A stretch of 64,000 bases of DNA from assembly GCF_028882275.1 (NCBI RefSeq), contig NZ_JARBUT010000013.1, positions 62,001 to 126,000 of the forward strand, read 5' to 3'. Shown here piece by piece: positions 42,119 to 50,478 of the stretch. Below the pieces are notes generated by a model. That model saw only the letters and a list, made by a program, of their open reading frames with translations. It was not told where the DNA came from and did not search any database. A program made the position numbers and the translations under genes. This DNA comes from Nocardiopsis sp. N85 (GTDB taxonomy: Bacteria > Actinomycetota > Actinomycetes > Streptosporangiales > Streptosporangiaceae). Position 1 is the stretch's first letter. Every line of letters begins with the position of its first letter.

Positions 42119-42355
42119 ATGGCGAAGCCGGCAGCGCGCAAGCCCAAGAAGAAGGTTTGTTTCTTCTGCCAGGAGAAGCAGTCCTACATCGACTACAAGG
42201 ACACCACGCTTCTCCGCAAGTTCATCTCCGAGCGCGGCAAGATCCGCGCCCGCCGTGTGACGGGTAACTGCACCCAGCACCAGCGCGACGTCGCGACCGC
42301 GATCAAGAACGCGCGCGAGGTGGCCCTGCTGCCCTACACCAGCACCGCTCGCTAG
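42119..42355 (+). CDS. rpsR: 30S ribosomal protein S18 (zinc-binding form)
   Basis: 78 residues, ATG at 42119 after GAAGGAG. CFFC near the N-terminus together with the GNCTQH segment gives the cysteines expected of a zinc-binding (C+) S18. [15 protein letters not shown] and LLPYTSTAR are diagnostic. Confidence 0.96.
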   Translation: MAKPAARKPKKKVCFFCQEKQSYIDYKDTTLLRKFISERGKIRARRVTGNCTQHQRDVATAIKNAREVALLPYTSTAR

Positions 42356-42383
42356 CGGGGATTCTCCGAGGGAGGTTTTTGTC

Positions 42384-42830
42384 ATGAAGCTGATCCTGAC
42401 CCACGAGGTCAACGGTCTCGGAGCCCCCGGCGATGTCGTCGAGGTGAAGAACGGTTACGGCCGCAACTACCTGCTTCCCCGCGGGTTCGCCATCCGGTGG
42501 ACGCGCGGCGGTCAGAAGCAGATCGACCTGATCCAGCGCGCCCGCTCGGCGCGCGACATCCGGACCCTGGACGAGGCCAAGCAGGTCGCCGGCCGGGTCT
42601 CCGCGCTCAACGTGCGCCTCAAGCAGCGCGCCGGTGAGGGTGGCCGTCTCTTCGGTTCGGTCACGCCCGCGGACATCGCCGAGGCCGTCAAGGTCGCCGG
42701 TGGTCCGGAGCTGGACAAGCGTCGTATCGAGGTCAAGAACCCGATCAAGTCGGTCGGCGCCTACAAGGTCCAGGTCCGCCTGCACCCCGAGGTCGTCGCC
42801 ACGATCAATCTGGACGTCGCCGGCGTCTGA
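42384..42830 (+). CDS. rplI: 50S ribosomal protein L9
   Basis: 148 residues; [20 protein letters not shown] and [15 protein letters not shown] form the N-domain, linked by the long helix to the C-domain ([14 protein letters not shown]). GGGAGG precedes the ATG. Last gene of the rpsF cluster, followed by a strong terminator. Confidence 0.97.
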   Translation: MKLILTHEVNGLGAPGDVVEVKNGYGRNYLLPRGFAIRWTRGGQKQIDLIQRARSARDIRTLDEAKQVAGRVSALNVRLKQRAGEGGRLFGSVTPADIAEAVKVAGGPELDKRRIEVKNPIKSVGAYKVQVRLHPEVVATINLDVAGV

Positions 42831-42852
42831 TCCGGGCGTTCCGCTCGTGCCC

Positions 42853-42890
42853 GACGGGCCCCGTTCCTCCGTGGAGGAACGGGGCCCGTC
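42853..42890. terminator. Terminator after rplI
   Basis: 18-bp perfect stem (42853-42870 with 42873-42890) with a 2-nt loop, followed by CTGCTTTCC. It ends the rpsF-rplI operon. Confidence 0.9.
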
Positions 42891-43025
42891 CTGCTTTCCC
42901 GACGCGGGTGGCCAACACGCCGGGGCCCCACGAAAGCCACCCTTTGACTACTCTTTGTAACCTATCGTGTTCTCTGTGTTGATGTCGCGTGGTGCGACGC
43001 TCCGCACTGAGAGGACGACGGGCCG

Positions 43026-43841
43026 ATGAACGGACGACCGGAGTACCCACCGGACCGCAGGACGGTCCTCAAAGGTACGGTGCTGGCGGCCGGGGGCGTA
43101 CTCCTCGGCGGACTGCTGGGCCTCACCCCCGCGGACCGGGCCTGGGCCGCCGCCATGCCCAAGGTGTACACCCGGGCGGACTGGAAGGCCCGCAACCCCA
43201 GGAACCGCATCGAGGTCCGGCCGCAGGGGCCCACCCACATCGTCGTGCACCACACGGCGACCGGGAACGTCTCCGACACCTCGACCTCGCACGCGGCGGC
43301 GTTGTCCCGCTCCATCCAGCGGTACCACATGGACCACAACGGGTGGAGCGACACGGGTCAACAGCTCACCATCAGCCGCGGCGGGCACATCATGGAGGGT
43401 CGCGACCGCACCCTCCGGGCGATCGCCGACGGCGGGCACGTGATCGGCGCGCACACCGCCAACCACAACTCGCACACCATCGGGATCGAGAACGAGGGCA
43501 CCTACTCCACGGTGGCCCCGCCGGACGCGCTCATGCGCTCCCTGGTGGACACCTGTGTCTGGCTGTGCCTGGTGTACCGGCTGGACCCGGAGAAGGCCAT
43601 CGTCGGGCACCGCGACTACAACGCGACCAACTGCCCGGGGGACGAGCTGTACGCGATGCTCCCGCGGTTGCGCGAGGACGTCACGTCCCGGCTCAGGGAA
43701 CAGCTCTCGCACCTCAGCCGGGTGACGGGGGTCGAACTCACCCTGGAACAGCTGCCCACCTATCCGCCCGCCCCGACCTCCGAGCGGGTGGCGACCTTCT
43801 ACCACGGGCCGGCGGTCGGCGACCTCGACGATTCCCTCTGA
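43026..43841 (+). CDS. Tat-exported N-acetylmuramoyl-L-alanine amidase (PGRP/amidase_2 type)
   Basis: 271 residues. A twin-arginine signal DRRTVLKGTVLAAGG is followed by a hydrophobic stretch and a cleavage-like AWAAA (about residues 10-42). The amidase domain has the zinc ligands in IVVHHTAT (first His) and VGHRDYNATNCPGD (His and Cys) and the IGIENEGTY motif. It should hydrolyse the stem peptide from peptidoglycan outside the membrane after export in folded form. ATG at 43026 with GAGAGGACG upstream. Confidence 0.9.
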   Translation: MNGRPEYPPDRRTVLKGTVLAAGGVLLGGLLGLTPADRAWAAAMPKVYTRADWKARNPRNRIEVRPQGPTHIVVHHTATGNVSDTSTSHAAALSRSIQRYHMDHNGWSDTGQQLTISRGGHIMEGRDRTLRAIADGGHVIGAHTANHNSHTIGIENEGTYSTVAPPDALMRSLVDTCVWLCLVYRLDPEKAIVGHRDYNATNCPGDELYAMLPRLREDVTSRLREQLSHLSRVTGVELTLEQLPTYPPAPTSERVATFYHGPAVGDLDDSL

Positions 43842-43883
43842 TCCGGGCGGACCCGGGATTTCCGCGTCTCCGGGACTCCCGGG

Positions 43884-45266
43884 TCAGGGCCTGGTCGCGC
43901 CGGTGACCAACCAGGCCCCGCCCCGGGCCCGGTGCCCCAGGGCGACCGCGCGGGCGAGGATCCACACGCCGTAGGCGCCCCACAACCCGATCAGACCCCA
44001 CACGGGGGTCGTCCCCAAGGAGGGGACGACCAGGGCGAACGGCAGGAAGACCAGCATCGTCCACAGGGAGGCCCAGGCCAGGTACCGCTGATCCCCGGCG
44101 CCCATGAGCACCCCGTCCAGGACCATGGTCACCCCGCTCAGGGGTTGCAGGAGGGCCACCACGATCAGGGACGCGGTGATGAGCGCGCGCACCTCCGGAT
44201 CGGAGGTGAACGGGATCCAGGCCCAGGGCAGGATCACCAGCACCAGGACCGTGAAGGCCAGGCCCGTCATCACGCCCCACTCGACCATGCGGCGGGTGGC
44301 GTCCCTCGTCCCCTGGACGTCACCCGCGCCCAGGTAACGGCCGACGATCGACTGCCCGGCGATCGCGATCGCGTCCAGGGCGAACACCAGCAGCGCCCAG
44401 ATGTTGTGGGAGACCTGGTGGGCGGCCACCGGCGCGTCGCCGAGCCGGGCCGCGACGGCCACCGTCACCAGGGCCACCACGCGCATCGAGACGCTGCGCA
44501 GGAACAGGGCGAACCCGGCCGAGGCCGAAGCGCGCAGCCCGGCGGCCGTCGGCGCGAGGGAGACCCCCGCGGCGCGGGCGCGGCGGACCATGGCCGCCAC
44601 GTACCAGAACGCGCTGCCCCCCTGGGCCAGCACCGTCGCCCAGGCCGAGCCGGCCATGCCCTGGTCCAGGACCAGTACGAGGATCGCGCACAACACCGCG
44701 TTGGCCACGTAGGAGGCGACCGCGACGACGAGCGGGGTACGGGCGTCCTGGAGGCCGCGCAGTACGCCGGTGCCCGCCATGACGATGAGCAGGAACGGCG
44801 TGCTCAACAGGCTGACGCGCAGATAGGTCAGGGCGTGGGGGGCGACCTCGGGGGAGGCGCCGAGCAGGTCCACCATGGCCGGTCCGAGCGGCCAGCCGAT
44901 CACGATCGCGGCGACACCGAGGAGGACGGCCAGCCAGAGCCCGTCGATACCGTCCCGGATGCCGCCGGGGATGTCGCCGGCGCCGAACTTGCGGGAGACC
45001 GCCGCGGTGGTGCCGTAAGCGAGGAAGACGCAGACCGCCACCAAGGTCAGCAGGACCTGGCCGGCGATGCCCAGCCCCGCCAGGGCCTCGGTGCCCAGGG
45101 TGCCGACGATCGCGGAGTCGGTCAGCAGGAACAGGGGCTCGCTGACGAGGGCGAAGAACGTGGGGATCGCGAGGGCGAAGATCTCACGGTCGTGGCGGTG
45201 CCGGAACGGCGCGGCGGAGAGCGGTCTGCGCATGACCAGGCCACGGTATCGGACAGGCGTTCCCAT
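43884..45266 (-). CDS. MATE family efflux transporter (DinF type)
   Basis: 460 residues with about 12 membrane segments. REIFALAIPTFFALVSEPLF and DSAIVGTLGTEALAGLGIAG are the N-terminal signature, repeated in the second half (HQVSHNIWALLVFALDAIAIAGQS). Probably a cation-coupled multidrug exporter. ATG at 45266 lacks a ribosome site; an ATG at 45233 (M-R-R-P-L) is possible. Its upstream region is shared with dnaB and contains DnaA boxes. Confidence 0.88.
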   Translation of the reverse strand: MGTPVRYRGLVMRRPLSAAPFRHRHDREIFALAIPTFFALVSEPLFLLTDSAIVGTLGTEALAGLGIAGQVLLTLVAVCVFLAYGTTAAVSRKFGAGDIPGGIRDGIDGLWLAVLLGVAAIVIGWPLGPAMVDLLGASPEVAPHALTYLRVSLLSTPFLLIVMAGTGVLRGLQDARTPLVVAVASYVANAVLCAILVLVLDQGMAGSAWATVLAQGGSAFWYVAAMVRRARAAGVSLAPTAAGLRASASAGFALFLRSVSMRVVALVTVAVAARLGDAPVAAHQVSHNIWALLVFALDAIAIAGQSIVGRYLGAGDVQGTRDATRRMVEWGVMTGLAFTVLVLVILPWAWIPFTSDPEVRALITASLIVVALLQPLSGVTMVLDGVLMGAGDQRYLAWASLWTMLVFLPFALVVPSLGTTPVWGLIGLWGAYGVWILARAVALGHRARGGAWLVTGATRP

Positions 45267-45278
45267 GAGGACGTGAAG

Positions 45279-45485
45279 TTATCCACAGGCCCTGAGATGC
45301 CTGTGGATAACCTGTGGAAATCGGCCCTGTGAGACATGTTGCACACCTGGGTAGCGAAGCATGTTTTCGCAGGTCAACACCGATAAGAGGGGGCGTGTAC
45401 GAAGTTATCCACAGGTTATGTGCACAATGGGTCGGAGAAACCCCTGCGGACCGGGCCGAACGGGTGCTAGAAGGCCTGTGGACGA
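45279..45485. promoter_or_regulatory. DnaA-box cluster upstream of dnaB
   Basis: Five box-like sites in the 315-bp divergent gap between the MATE gene and dnaB: TTATCCACA at 45279 and 45405, TGTGGATAA at 45302, and weaker TGTGGAAAT at 45313 and TGTGGACGA at 45477. Three are perfect nine-base matches to the strong box. They could couple DnaB supply to DnaA or act as a DnaA reservoir. Confidence 0.75.
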
Positions 45486-45581
45486 CTCCGCCGGCGGCGT
45501 CTTCGGCACCCTTCATGAGGCATCCTGGAAGGGTCGGTCCCGACCCGGGGTCGGTGGAGCACGGCCCAGGGGAGATTGTTC

Positions 45582-46937
45582 GTGAGCGTCGCTGAGCAGC
45601 CACCCGAAGAAGGCGGCGGATACGAGCGCACGCCCCCTCACGACATCCAGGCCGAACAGAGCGTGCTGGGGGGCATGCTCATCTCCAAGGACGCCATCAC
45701 CCAGGTCGTCGAGATCATCCGCTCCGCGGACTTCTACCGTCCGGCGCATCAGATCATCTACGACGCCGTCGTCGACCTCTTCTCCCGCGGTGAGCCCGTC
45801 GACGTCATCTCCGTCAACGCCGAACTCACCAAACGCGGCGAGGTCACCCGGGTAGGCGGCGCCCTCTACCTGCACACCCTCACCGAGGCCATCCCCACCG
45901 CAGCGAACGCCGGTTACTACGCCAAGATCGTCTCCGACCGCGCCATCCTGCGCCGTCTCGTCGAGGTCGGCACCCGCATCGCGCAGATCGGCTACGCCGG
46001 CGACGGTGAGGTGGACGACCTCGTCGACCACGCCCAGGCGGAGATCTACAAGGTCGCCGAGAAGCGCACCGGCGAGGACTACGTCGCCCTGGCCGACATC
46101 ATGCCGGGCGCCCTGGACGAGATCGAGGCGATCTCCTCCCACGACGGCACCCTCACGGGCGTCCCCACCGGCTTCGCCGACTTCGACGCCCTCACCAACG
46201 GACTCCACCCGGGCCAGATGATCATCATCGCCGCCCGACCCGCCGTCGGAAAATCCACGCTGGCCCTGGACTTCGCGCGGGCGGCGTCGATCAAGAACGA
46301 TCTGACCTCGGTCTTCTTCAGCCTGGAGATGGGGCGCAACGAGATCGTCATGCGCCTGCTCTCGGCGGAGGCCCGGGTGCCGCTGCACACCATGCGCTCG
46401 GGTCTGATGACCGACGACGACTGGGCGCGGCTGGCCCGGCGCATGGGCGAGGTCGCCAACGCGCCGCTGTTCATCGACGACTCGCCCAACATGTCGATGA
46501 TGGAGATCCGGGCCAAGTGCCGCCGGCTCAAACAGCAGCACGATCTCAAGCTGGTCATCGTCGACTACCTCCAGCTGATGAGCTCGCCCGGCCGGGTGGA
46601 GAGCCGCCAGCAGGAGGTCTCGGAGATGTCCCGATCCCTCAAGTTGCTGGCCAAGGAGTTGGAGGTGCCCGTGGTGGCGCTCTCCCAGCTCAACCGCGGC
46701 CCCGAACAGCGCACCGACAAGCGCCCGCAGGTGTCGGACCTCCGTGAGTCCGGATCCATCGAACAGGACGCCGACATGGTGATCCTGCTGTACCGCGAGG
46801 ACGTGCACGACAAGGAGTCGCCGCGCGCCGGCGAGGCCGACATCATCGTGGCCAAGCACCGTAACGGCCCCACCGCCGACGTCACCGTGGCCTTCCAGGG
46901 CCACTACAGCCGCTTCGTCGACATGGCGCCCGGCTAG
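45582..46937 (+). CDS. dnaB: Replicative DNA helicase DnaB
   Basis: Hexameric 5'-3' helicase, 451 residues. The N-domain has PPHDIQAEQSVLGGML. The RecA-like core has Walker A AARPAVGKSTLALDFAR (about residues 217-233), Walker B LVIVDYLQLM and the DnaB motif LRESGSIEQDADMVILLYR. Walker A is uninterrupted, so there is no intein as seen in some actinobacteria. GTG at 45582 with GGGGAG seven bases upstream; a TTG at 45576 is less likely. Confidence 0.96.
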   Translation: MSVAEQPPEEGGGYERTPPHDIQAEQSVLGGMLISKDAITQVVEIIRSADFYRPAHQIIYDAVVDLFSRGEPVDVISVNAELTKRGEVTRVGGALYLHTLTEAIPTAANAGYYAKIVSDRAILRRLVEVGTRIAQIGYAGDGEVDDLVDHAQAEIYKVAEKRTGEDYVALADIMPGALDEIEAISSHDGTLTGVPTGFADFDALTNGLHPGQMIIIAARPAVGKSTLALDFARAASIKNDLTSVFFSLEMGRNEIVMRLLSAEARVPLHTMRSGLMTDDDWARLARRMGEVANAPLFIDDSPNMSMMEIRAKCRRLKQQHDLKLVIVDYLQLMSSPGRVESRQQEVSEMSRSLKLLAKELEVPVVALSQLNRGPEQRTDKRPQVSDLRESGSIEQDADMVILLYREDVHDKESPRAGEADIIVAKHRNGPTADVTVAFQGHYSRFVDMAPG

Positions 46938-46978
46938 GGCGTGTCCCGCGGACACCCGTTCCGCTCGGCACAGGCCGA

Positions 46979-47035
46979 GAGGGCCTCCGGTGGCGGTGTG
47001 GATCGTGACATCCGCACCGACTCCGGAAGGCCCTC
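46979..47035. terminator. Long imperfect stem-loop after dnaB
   Basis: GAGGGCCTCCGG (46979-46990) pairs with CCGGAAGGCCCTC (47023-47035), and an inner CGGTGTGGAT/ATCCGCACCG pair extends the stem. It lies 40 bp past dnaB, at the edge of the IS remnant, so it may be a terminator or part of the former element. Confidence 0.5.
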
Positions 47036-47042
47036 GACGGCC

Positions 47043-47171
47043 CACACCGCCCACGCCGAAATCACACCCGTAGGCCGCCTCGCGTCGGCCCGCCGCCTGG
47101 TCGAGGACGGCCGACCACCGCGCCGTGCCGCCGAACGCTTCCGGGTCGGCCCCACCACCGCCCAACGGTGA
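47043..47171 (+). pseudogene. IS481-family transposase N-terminal remnant
   Basis: The frame reads HTAHAEITPVGRLASARRLV, then EDGRPPRRAAERFRVGPTTA and QR, ending at TGA. This matches the helix-turn-helix start of IS481 transposases (pattern H-A-N-x-x-L-T-P-x-G-R-L ... ARR-V-x-D-G-x-P-x-RRAAERF-x-V). The stop falls where the family has the Trp of a RWADRYR-like segment. There is no start codon and no catalytic DDE domain follows, so it is a dead fragment. Confidence 0.7.
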
Positions 47172-47595
47172 GCCGGGCGCGGGCCCGGGGCGGCCGTCGA
47201 CGAATCGGTGCGGGGGGCACGGCCATGACCGGCGTGTGCACGATGGCCTCCTCTCGGGGACGTGGCCCGGGTACGGACGGGTGTCCTGCCGAGCCCCGAC
47301 CCCTCACGGGACACGGTCGGGGCCTGGGACGCCCTCTCCGGCCTGTCCACGGCGGTCTCGCGGGTGCCCGCCCGGCGGTCACGGCACGCCCCCGCCGAGG
47401 GGCTTCGGGAGGACGAGGGGAGCGGCCGGCCGGGAGCGGTCCCGTCGGCGAAGGGCACGGCTTATGCTGTATCAGGTCGGTCTTTTCGGACACCGAAAGA
47501 GGGGTGTGCCGGTGTCCGACACACCCCCTGGTTTCGGTCAGTTGATTTACCGATTTATGGTCAAGCCGATTTGTCGACAAAGCGCCAGGGCGACC
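47172..47595. other. Gene-free region between the IS remnant and the ABC-F gene
   Basis: No convincing gene. It contains two mutually exclusive hairpins: 47487-47494 with 47511-47518, and 47501-47508 with 47520-47527. A TTTGTCGACAAA palindrome is at 47570-47581, just past the stop of the leftward ABC-F gene. The hairpins could terminate that gene. Confidence 0.5.
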
Positions 47596-49308
47596 TCAGG
47601 CGGTGTCGGCGACGATCATTCCCCCACGCATCTCCAGCCGCCGACCGGTGAAGCGTTCGCGCGTTCTCCGATCGTGGGTCACGATCACCATCGCCCCCCG
47701 GTACCGGGACAGCGCTTCCTCCAGGTCCTCCACGAGACCCGGGGAGAGGTGGTTGGTCGGCTCGTCCAACAGCAGCAGGTCATAGGAGTCCGAGGTCAAT
47801 CGGGCCACCTCGATGCGACGGCGCTGGCCGACCGAAAGGGACTCCACCGACCGGTCCATTTCCCGGGGCCGGAACAGGCCGAGCGCGGCCAGCTCGTCCC
47901 GGTGTTCCTCGGCCGCCCCCGGGCGACCGGCCGCGTAGGACTTGAGCACCGTCCGGCCTGGAACGATCACCCCGTCCTCCTGGCGGAGATGGCCGACCCG
48001 GCCCCTCCGGGCGACCCGACCTGAATCGGGTGCCGACTCCCCGGCCATGACCCGCAGAAGCGTGGTCTTGCCCGCCCCGTTGGGGCCGGTGACCAGCACG
48101 CGCTCGCCCGGGGCCAGGGTCAGCGCGGGAACGGCGAGCCGATGGTCGACCCGTACCCCTTCCAGCTCCACCGGCGGCACCGCCCCGTCCTCGGAGACGG
48201 CGGTCCCGAAGGACGCGGTCATCTCCAACGGGACCGGCGGCGGCGCGACGGGGTTCTCGATCAATCGCTCCGCCCGCTCCTTGGCCTGACGGATCCGGCT
48301 CATGGCGCCGTGCGCGCGCCCGCGCATCCGGAAGCCACCGTGACCGAAGGCCGCCTTGTCCATCTTGCGGGGGATGGCCTGGAGTGCCGCGACGTTGTTC
48401 TCCGCCAACCGACGCTGACGGGCCAGCTCGGTCCTCCACACGTCGTACTCGCGGATCCACCGGGCCCGGGCCGCGGCCTTCGCGGCGAGGAAGCCGTCGT
48501 AGCCGTTGCCGTAGCGGTTCACCCGGCGCGACTCGTGATCGACCTCCAGTACGGTCCCGGTGACCCCGGCCAGGAAGGCGCGGTCGTGGGTGACGGCGAC
48601 GACCGTGCCCCGGTGGGCGCGGAGCCGCTGCTCCAACCAGGCGACCGCGCGGTCGTCCAGGTCGTTGGTGGGTTCGTCGAGCAGGAGGAGTTCCGGGTCG
48701 GCCGCCAGCACCGCGGCCAGCGCCAACCGAGAGCGCTCCCCTCCGGAGAGCGTGCGCAGCGGGCGACCCCGATCCAGGTTCGGCAGGCCGAGGCCGTGCA
48801 GGCCGGCGTCGACCCGCACGTCGGCCTCGTAGCCGCCGCGCGCCTCGAACTCGGAGAGCAGGTCACCGTAGGCCACCAGTCCCTCCGGGCCCGCGGTGCC
48901 CAGTTCCGCCTCCCGGTCCCGCAGACGGGTCTCCATCTCCCTCAGGTCCGACAGGGCGTCGTCGATGGCGTCGCCGACGGTGCCGCTCCCGACCCGTTCC
49001 ATCTGGGGGAGGTGACCGATGCCTCCGGGCGCGATGACGGTCATCTCCCCGTTGTCGGGCTCCTCCTCTCCGGAGAGCAACCGCAGCAGGGTGCTCTTGC
49101 CGGAGCCGTTGTCACCGATGACGCCGACGCGCTCGCCCGGCGCGATGCTCAGGCTCACCCGGTCCAGGACGGTGTGATCGCCGTAGCGTTTGCCGACCTC
49201 GGTGAGGGTGACCCGGGCTGCGGATCGAACCGGGGGCGTGGGCACGGGCTTTCCTCCTCGGGTGATCTCGGTGGCGCGGGCTGCGGATCGAATTCGAGCG
49301 GTGCGCAT
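47596..49308 (-). CDS. ABC-F family ATPase (ribosome-protection/antibiotic-resistance type)
   Basis: 570 residues, two ABC domains and no membrane segments. First Walker A GDNGSGKSTLLRLLSG, signature LSGGERSRLALAAVL, Walker B LLLLDEPTNDLD. A charged linker (about residues 240-330) follows. Second Walker A GPNGAGKTTLLRVMAG, a modified signature LSVGQRRRIEVARL, Walker B LLLLDEPTNHLS. ABC-F proteins of this layout displace antibiotics from the ribosome or rescue stalled ribosomes. The ATG at 49308 has GAGGAGG upstream. A second GTG at 49245 also has GAGGAGG, within a small duplication (RSAARA/RSAARV). A 240-nt leader with its own short peptide suggests attenuation control. Confidence 0.85.
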   Translation of the reverse strand: MRTARIRSAARATEITRGGKPVPTPPVRSAARVTLTEVGKRYGDHTVLDRVSLSIAPGERVGVIGDNGSGKSTLLRLLSGEEEPDNGEMTVIAPGGIGHLPQMERVGSGTVGDAIDDALSDLREMETRLRDREAELGTAGPEGLVAYGDLLSEFEARGGYEADVRVDAGLHGLGLPNLDRGRPLRTLSGGERSRLALAAVLAADPELLLLDEPTNDLDDRAVAWLEQRLRAHRGTVVAVTHDRAFLAGVTGTVLEVDHESRRVNRYGNGYDGFLAAKAAARARWIREYDVWRTELARQRRLAENNVAALQAIPRKMDKAAFGHGGFRMRGRAHGAMSRIRQAKERAERLIENPVAPPPVPLEMTASFGTAVSEDGAVPPVELEGVRVDHRLAVPALTLAPGERVLVTGPNGAGKTTLLRVMAGESAPDSGRVARRGRVGHLRQEDGVIVPGRTVLKSYAAGRPGAAEEHRDELAALGLFRPREMDRSVESLSVGQRRRIEVARLTSDSYDLLLLDEPTNHLSPGLVEDLEEALSRYRGAMVIVTHDRRTRERFTGRRLEMRGGMIVADTA

Positions 49309-49550
49309 GGTCCGCCTCCTCGGGTGCGGTGTGGCCGGTGGGTCAACGGGCCGCGGGCCGCCGGAGGGCTCGGGTCGCGTCACACGGGTGCCGGGCGGAG
49401 GGGTGCTTCGGGGGCACCGGTCCCGGGGCGTGGAGACGACGAAGAGGCCGTACCGGATCGACCGCGGTGGAGCGACGCCGAGGGAGCCGCGCGGGGCCGC
49501 CGGAAGGCGGTGGGGCGCGATGTGCTCGGACACGGGCGTCGGGCGCGGGA

Positions 49551-49574
49551 TCACAGGAAGAAGTACAGCCTCAT
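49551..49574 (-). CDS. Putative seven-residue leader peptide of the ABC-F gene
   Basis: ATG AGG CTG TAC TTC TTC CTG TGA encodes M-R-L-Y-F-F-L. The ATG lies only 7 nt downstream of a consensus-like -10, so the message would be nearly or fully leaderless. The ABC-F start is 240 nt further on. Such short leaders before ABC-F and other ribosome-targeted resistance genes are typical of ribosome-stalling attenuators. No direct proof of translation. Confidence 0.55.
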   Translation of the reverse strand: MRLYFFL

Positions 49575-49581
49575 GAACAAG

Positions 49582-49610
49582 ACGATACGTCTCGTTTCGC
49601 ATCAGGTCAA
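49582..49610 (-). promoter_or_regulatory. Promoter of the ABC-F gene
   Basis: On the minus strand TTGACC (49605-49610) and TATCGT (49582-49587) with a 17-bp spacer. This argues against the longer open frame that would start within the promoter itself. Confidence 0.75.
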
Positions 49611-49743
49611 GAGAGAATCCGGTGAGACGCGGATCACTCACGCTCCGAACTCGGGCTCCCTATAAGGCCATCTGAAATAGGGGTATTTCTTCAAACCGAT
49701 ATGTCGACACGACGACAAGACGCCTTCCGGCGCGGGGAAGGAC

Positions 49744-49776
49744 GAAGGGCCGCCCCGCTCGGCGGGACGGCCCTTC
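49744..49776. terminator. Bidirectional terminator-like hairpin
   Basis: 15-bp stem with one mismatch, 3-nt loop. Ends GAAGGGCC / GGCCCTTC. It lies between the ABC-F promoter and the stop of the small gene at 49856. Confidence 0.75.
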
Positions 49777-49855
49777 ACTCACTCTCGTGCCCGGTGTGAA
49801 AACCGAGCGCCCCCTCCGGCATGGTCGGCGGGGGGCGTACGTCGTTGACGCGCGG

Positions 49856-50086
49856 CTACAGCCAGCGGGCCTCGGGGCGGGTGCGCCCGGTCTCGTCGGT
49901 GACCGGCACCCAATGCATGATCGGGTGCCCGGAGGCGATGGTGTCGGCGTCCTCGCGCGGTCGGGGAACGCTCACGGCGTCCGGCGCGAGGCCGGCAAGG
50001 CGGAGGTTCTCCTCGGTGGAGCGAGTGCGTCGACGGACGTTCACGGAGCGAGTCGGGTGCGGTGCACGTTCGGTCCTGCGTGCCAT
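49856..50086 (-). CDS. Small hypothetical protein
   Basis: 76 residues; not recognised. The N-terminal third is basic (MARRTERAPHPTRSVNVRRR). The rest is mixed, with a WVPVTDETGR stretch near the end. No signal peptide or membrane segment. A strong ribosome site (GAGGAGG, six bases before ATG) and a promoter-like pair at 50119-50148 make a real gene plausible. A hairpin terminator follows downstream. Confidence 0.6.
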   Translation of the reverse strand: MARRTERAPHPTRSVNVRRRTRSTEENLRLAGLAPDAVSVPRPREDADTIASGHPIMHWVPVTDETGRTRPEARWL

Positions 50087-50118
50087 GAAGCCCTCCTCGT
50101 TTCCGTATCAGATAGCAC

Positions 50119-50148
50119 TAGTTAACCCTATGTTCACCTTCGAGTCAA
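50119..50148 (-). promoter_or_regulatory. Candidate promoter of the small gene
   Basis: TTGACT (50143-50148) and TAACTA (50119-50124), spacer 18. The surrounding 50 bp are much more AT-rich than the neighbourhood and include a palindromic ACTAGT. Confidence 0.5.
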
Positions 50149-50478
50149 TTCTTCTCCGAACCTCCGCGTGTCGGGAACCTCTCTTTCCGCGACCACGGAC
50201 AGAGAATCCCTGCTCTTCAGGGGGGTTCCGCAGGGCCTCTCGCGTGAGCGCGAAGCGGCCGAAGAAGCAAAGTGAACGGAAGGTGAACAAGGGGAGAATC
50301 GGTTGTCCTCTAGGTGCGACGTGAGGCCCGGCGGCCCGGGGAGGCGGCGAGGGGGCCGGGCGGGTGATCCGTCGGCGTGCGGAGAGGTGGAGCGCGCCCT
50401 CCGCCGGCGCACCGAACCCGGAAAAACGAGAAGCACCCGCCCAGGAGGCGGGTGCCCTATCGGACGCGAGTGGCGGGG
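50149..50478. other. Region without recognised gene
   Basis: About 330 bp. The only feature I can support is the terminator of the PH-domain gene at 50433-50455. Confidence 0.5.
50433..50455 (-). terminator. Rho-independent terminator of the PH-domain gene
   Basis: 9-bp perfect stem GCACCCGCC/GGCGGGTGC with a 5-nt loop. On the minus strand it is followed by TTCTCGTTTTTCC. Confidence 0.85.

Noticed and set aside
46934..47458. Leftward open frame over the IS remnant
   Set aside because: Low-complexity Arg/Pro/Ser translation with no start signals; the rightward frame shows transposase similarity.
49309..49641. N-terminal extension of the ABC-F protein beginning MRNETYRLVHE
   Set aside because: Its start lies inside the TTGACC/TATCGT promoter; the ATG at 49308 has a strong ribosome site.
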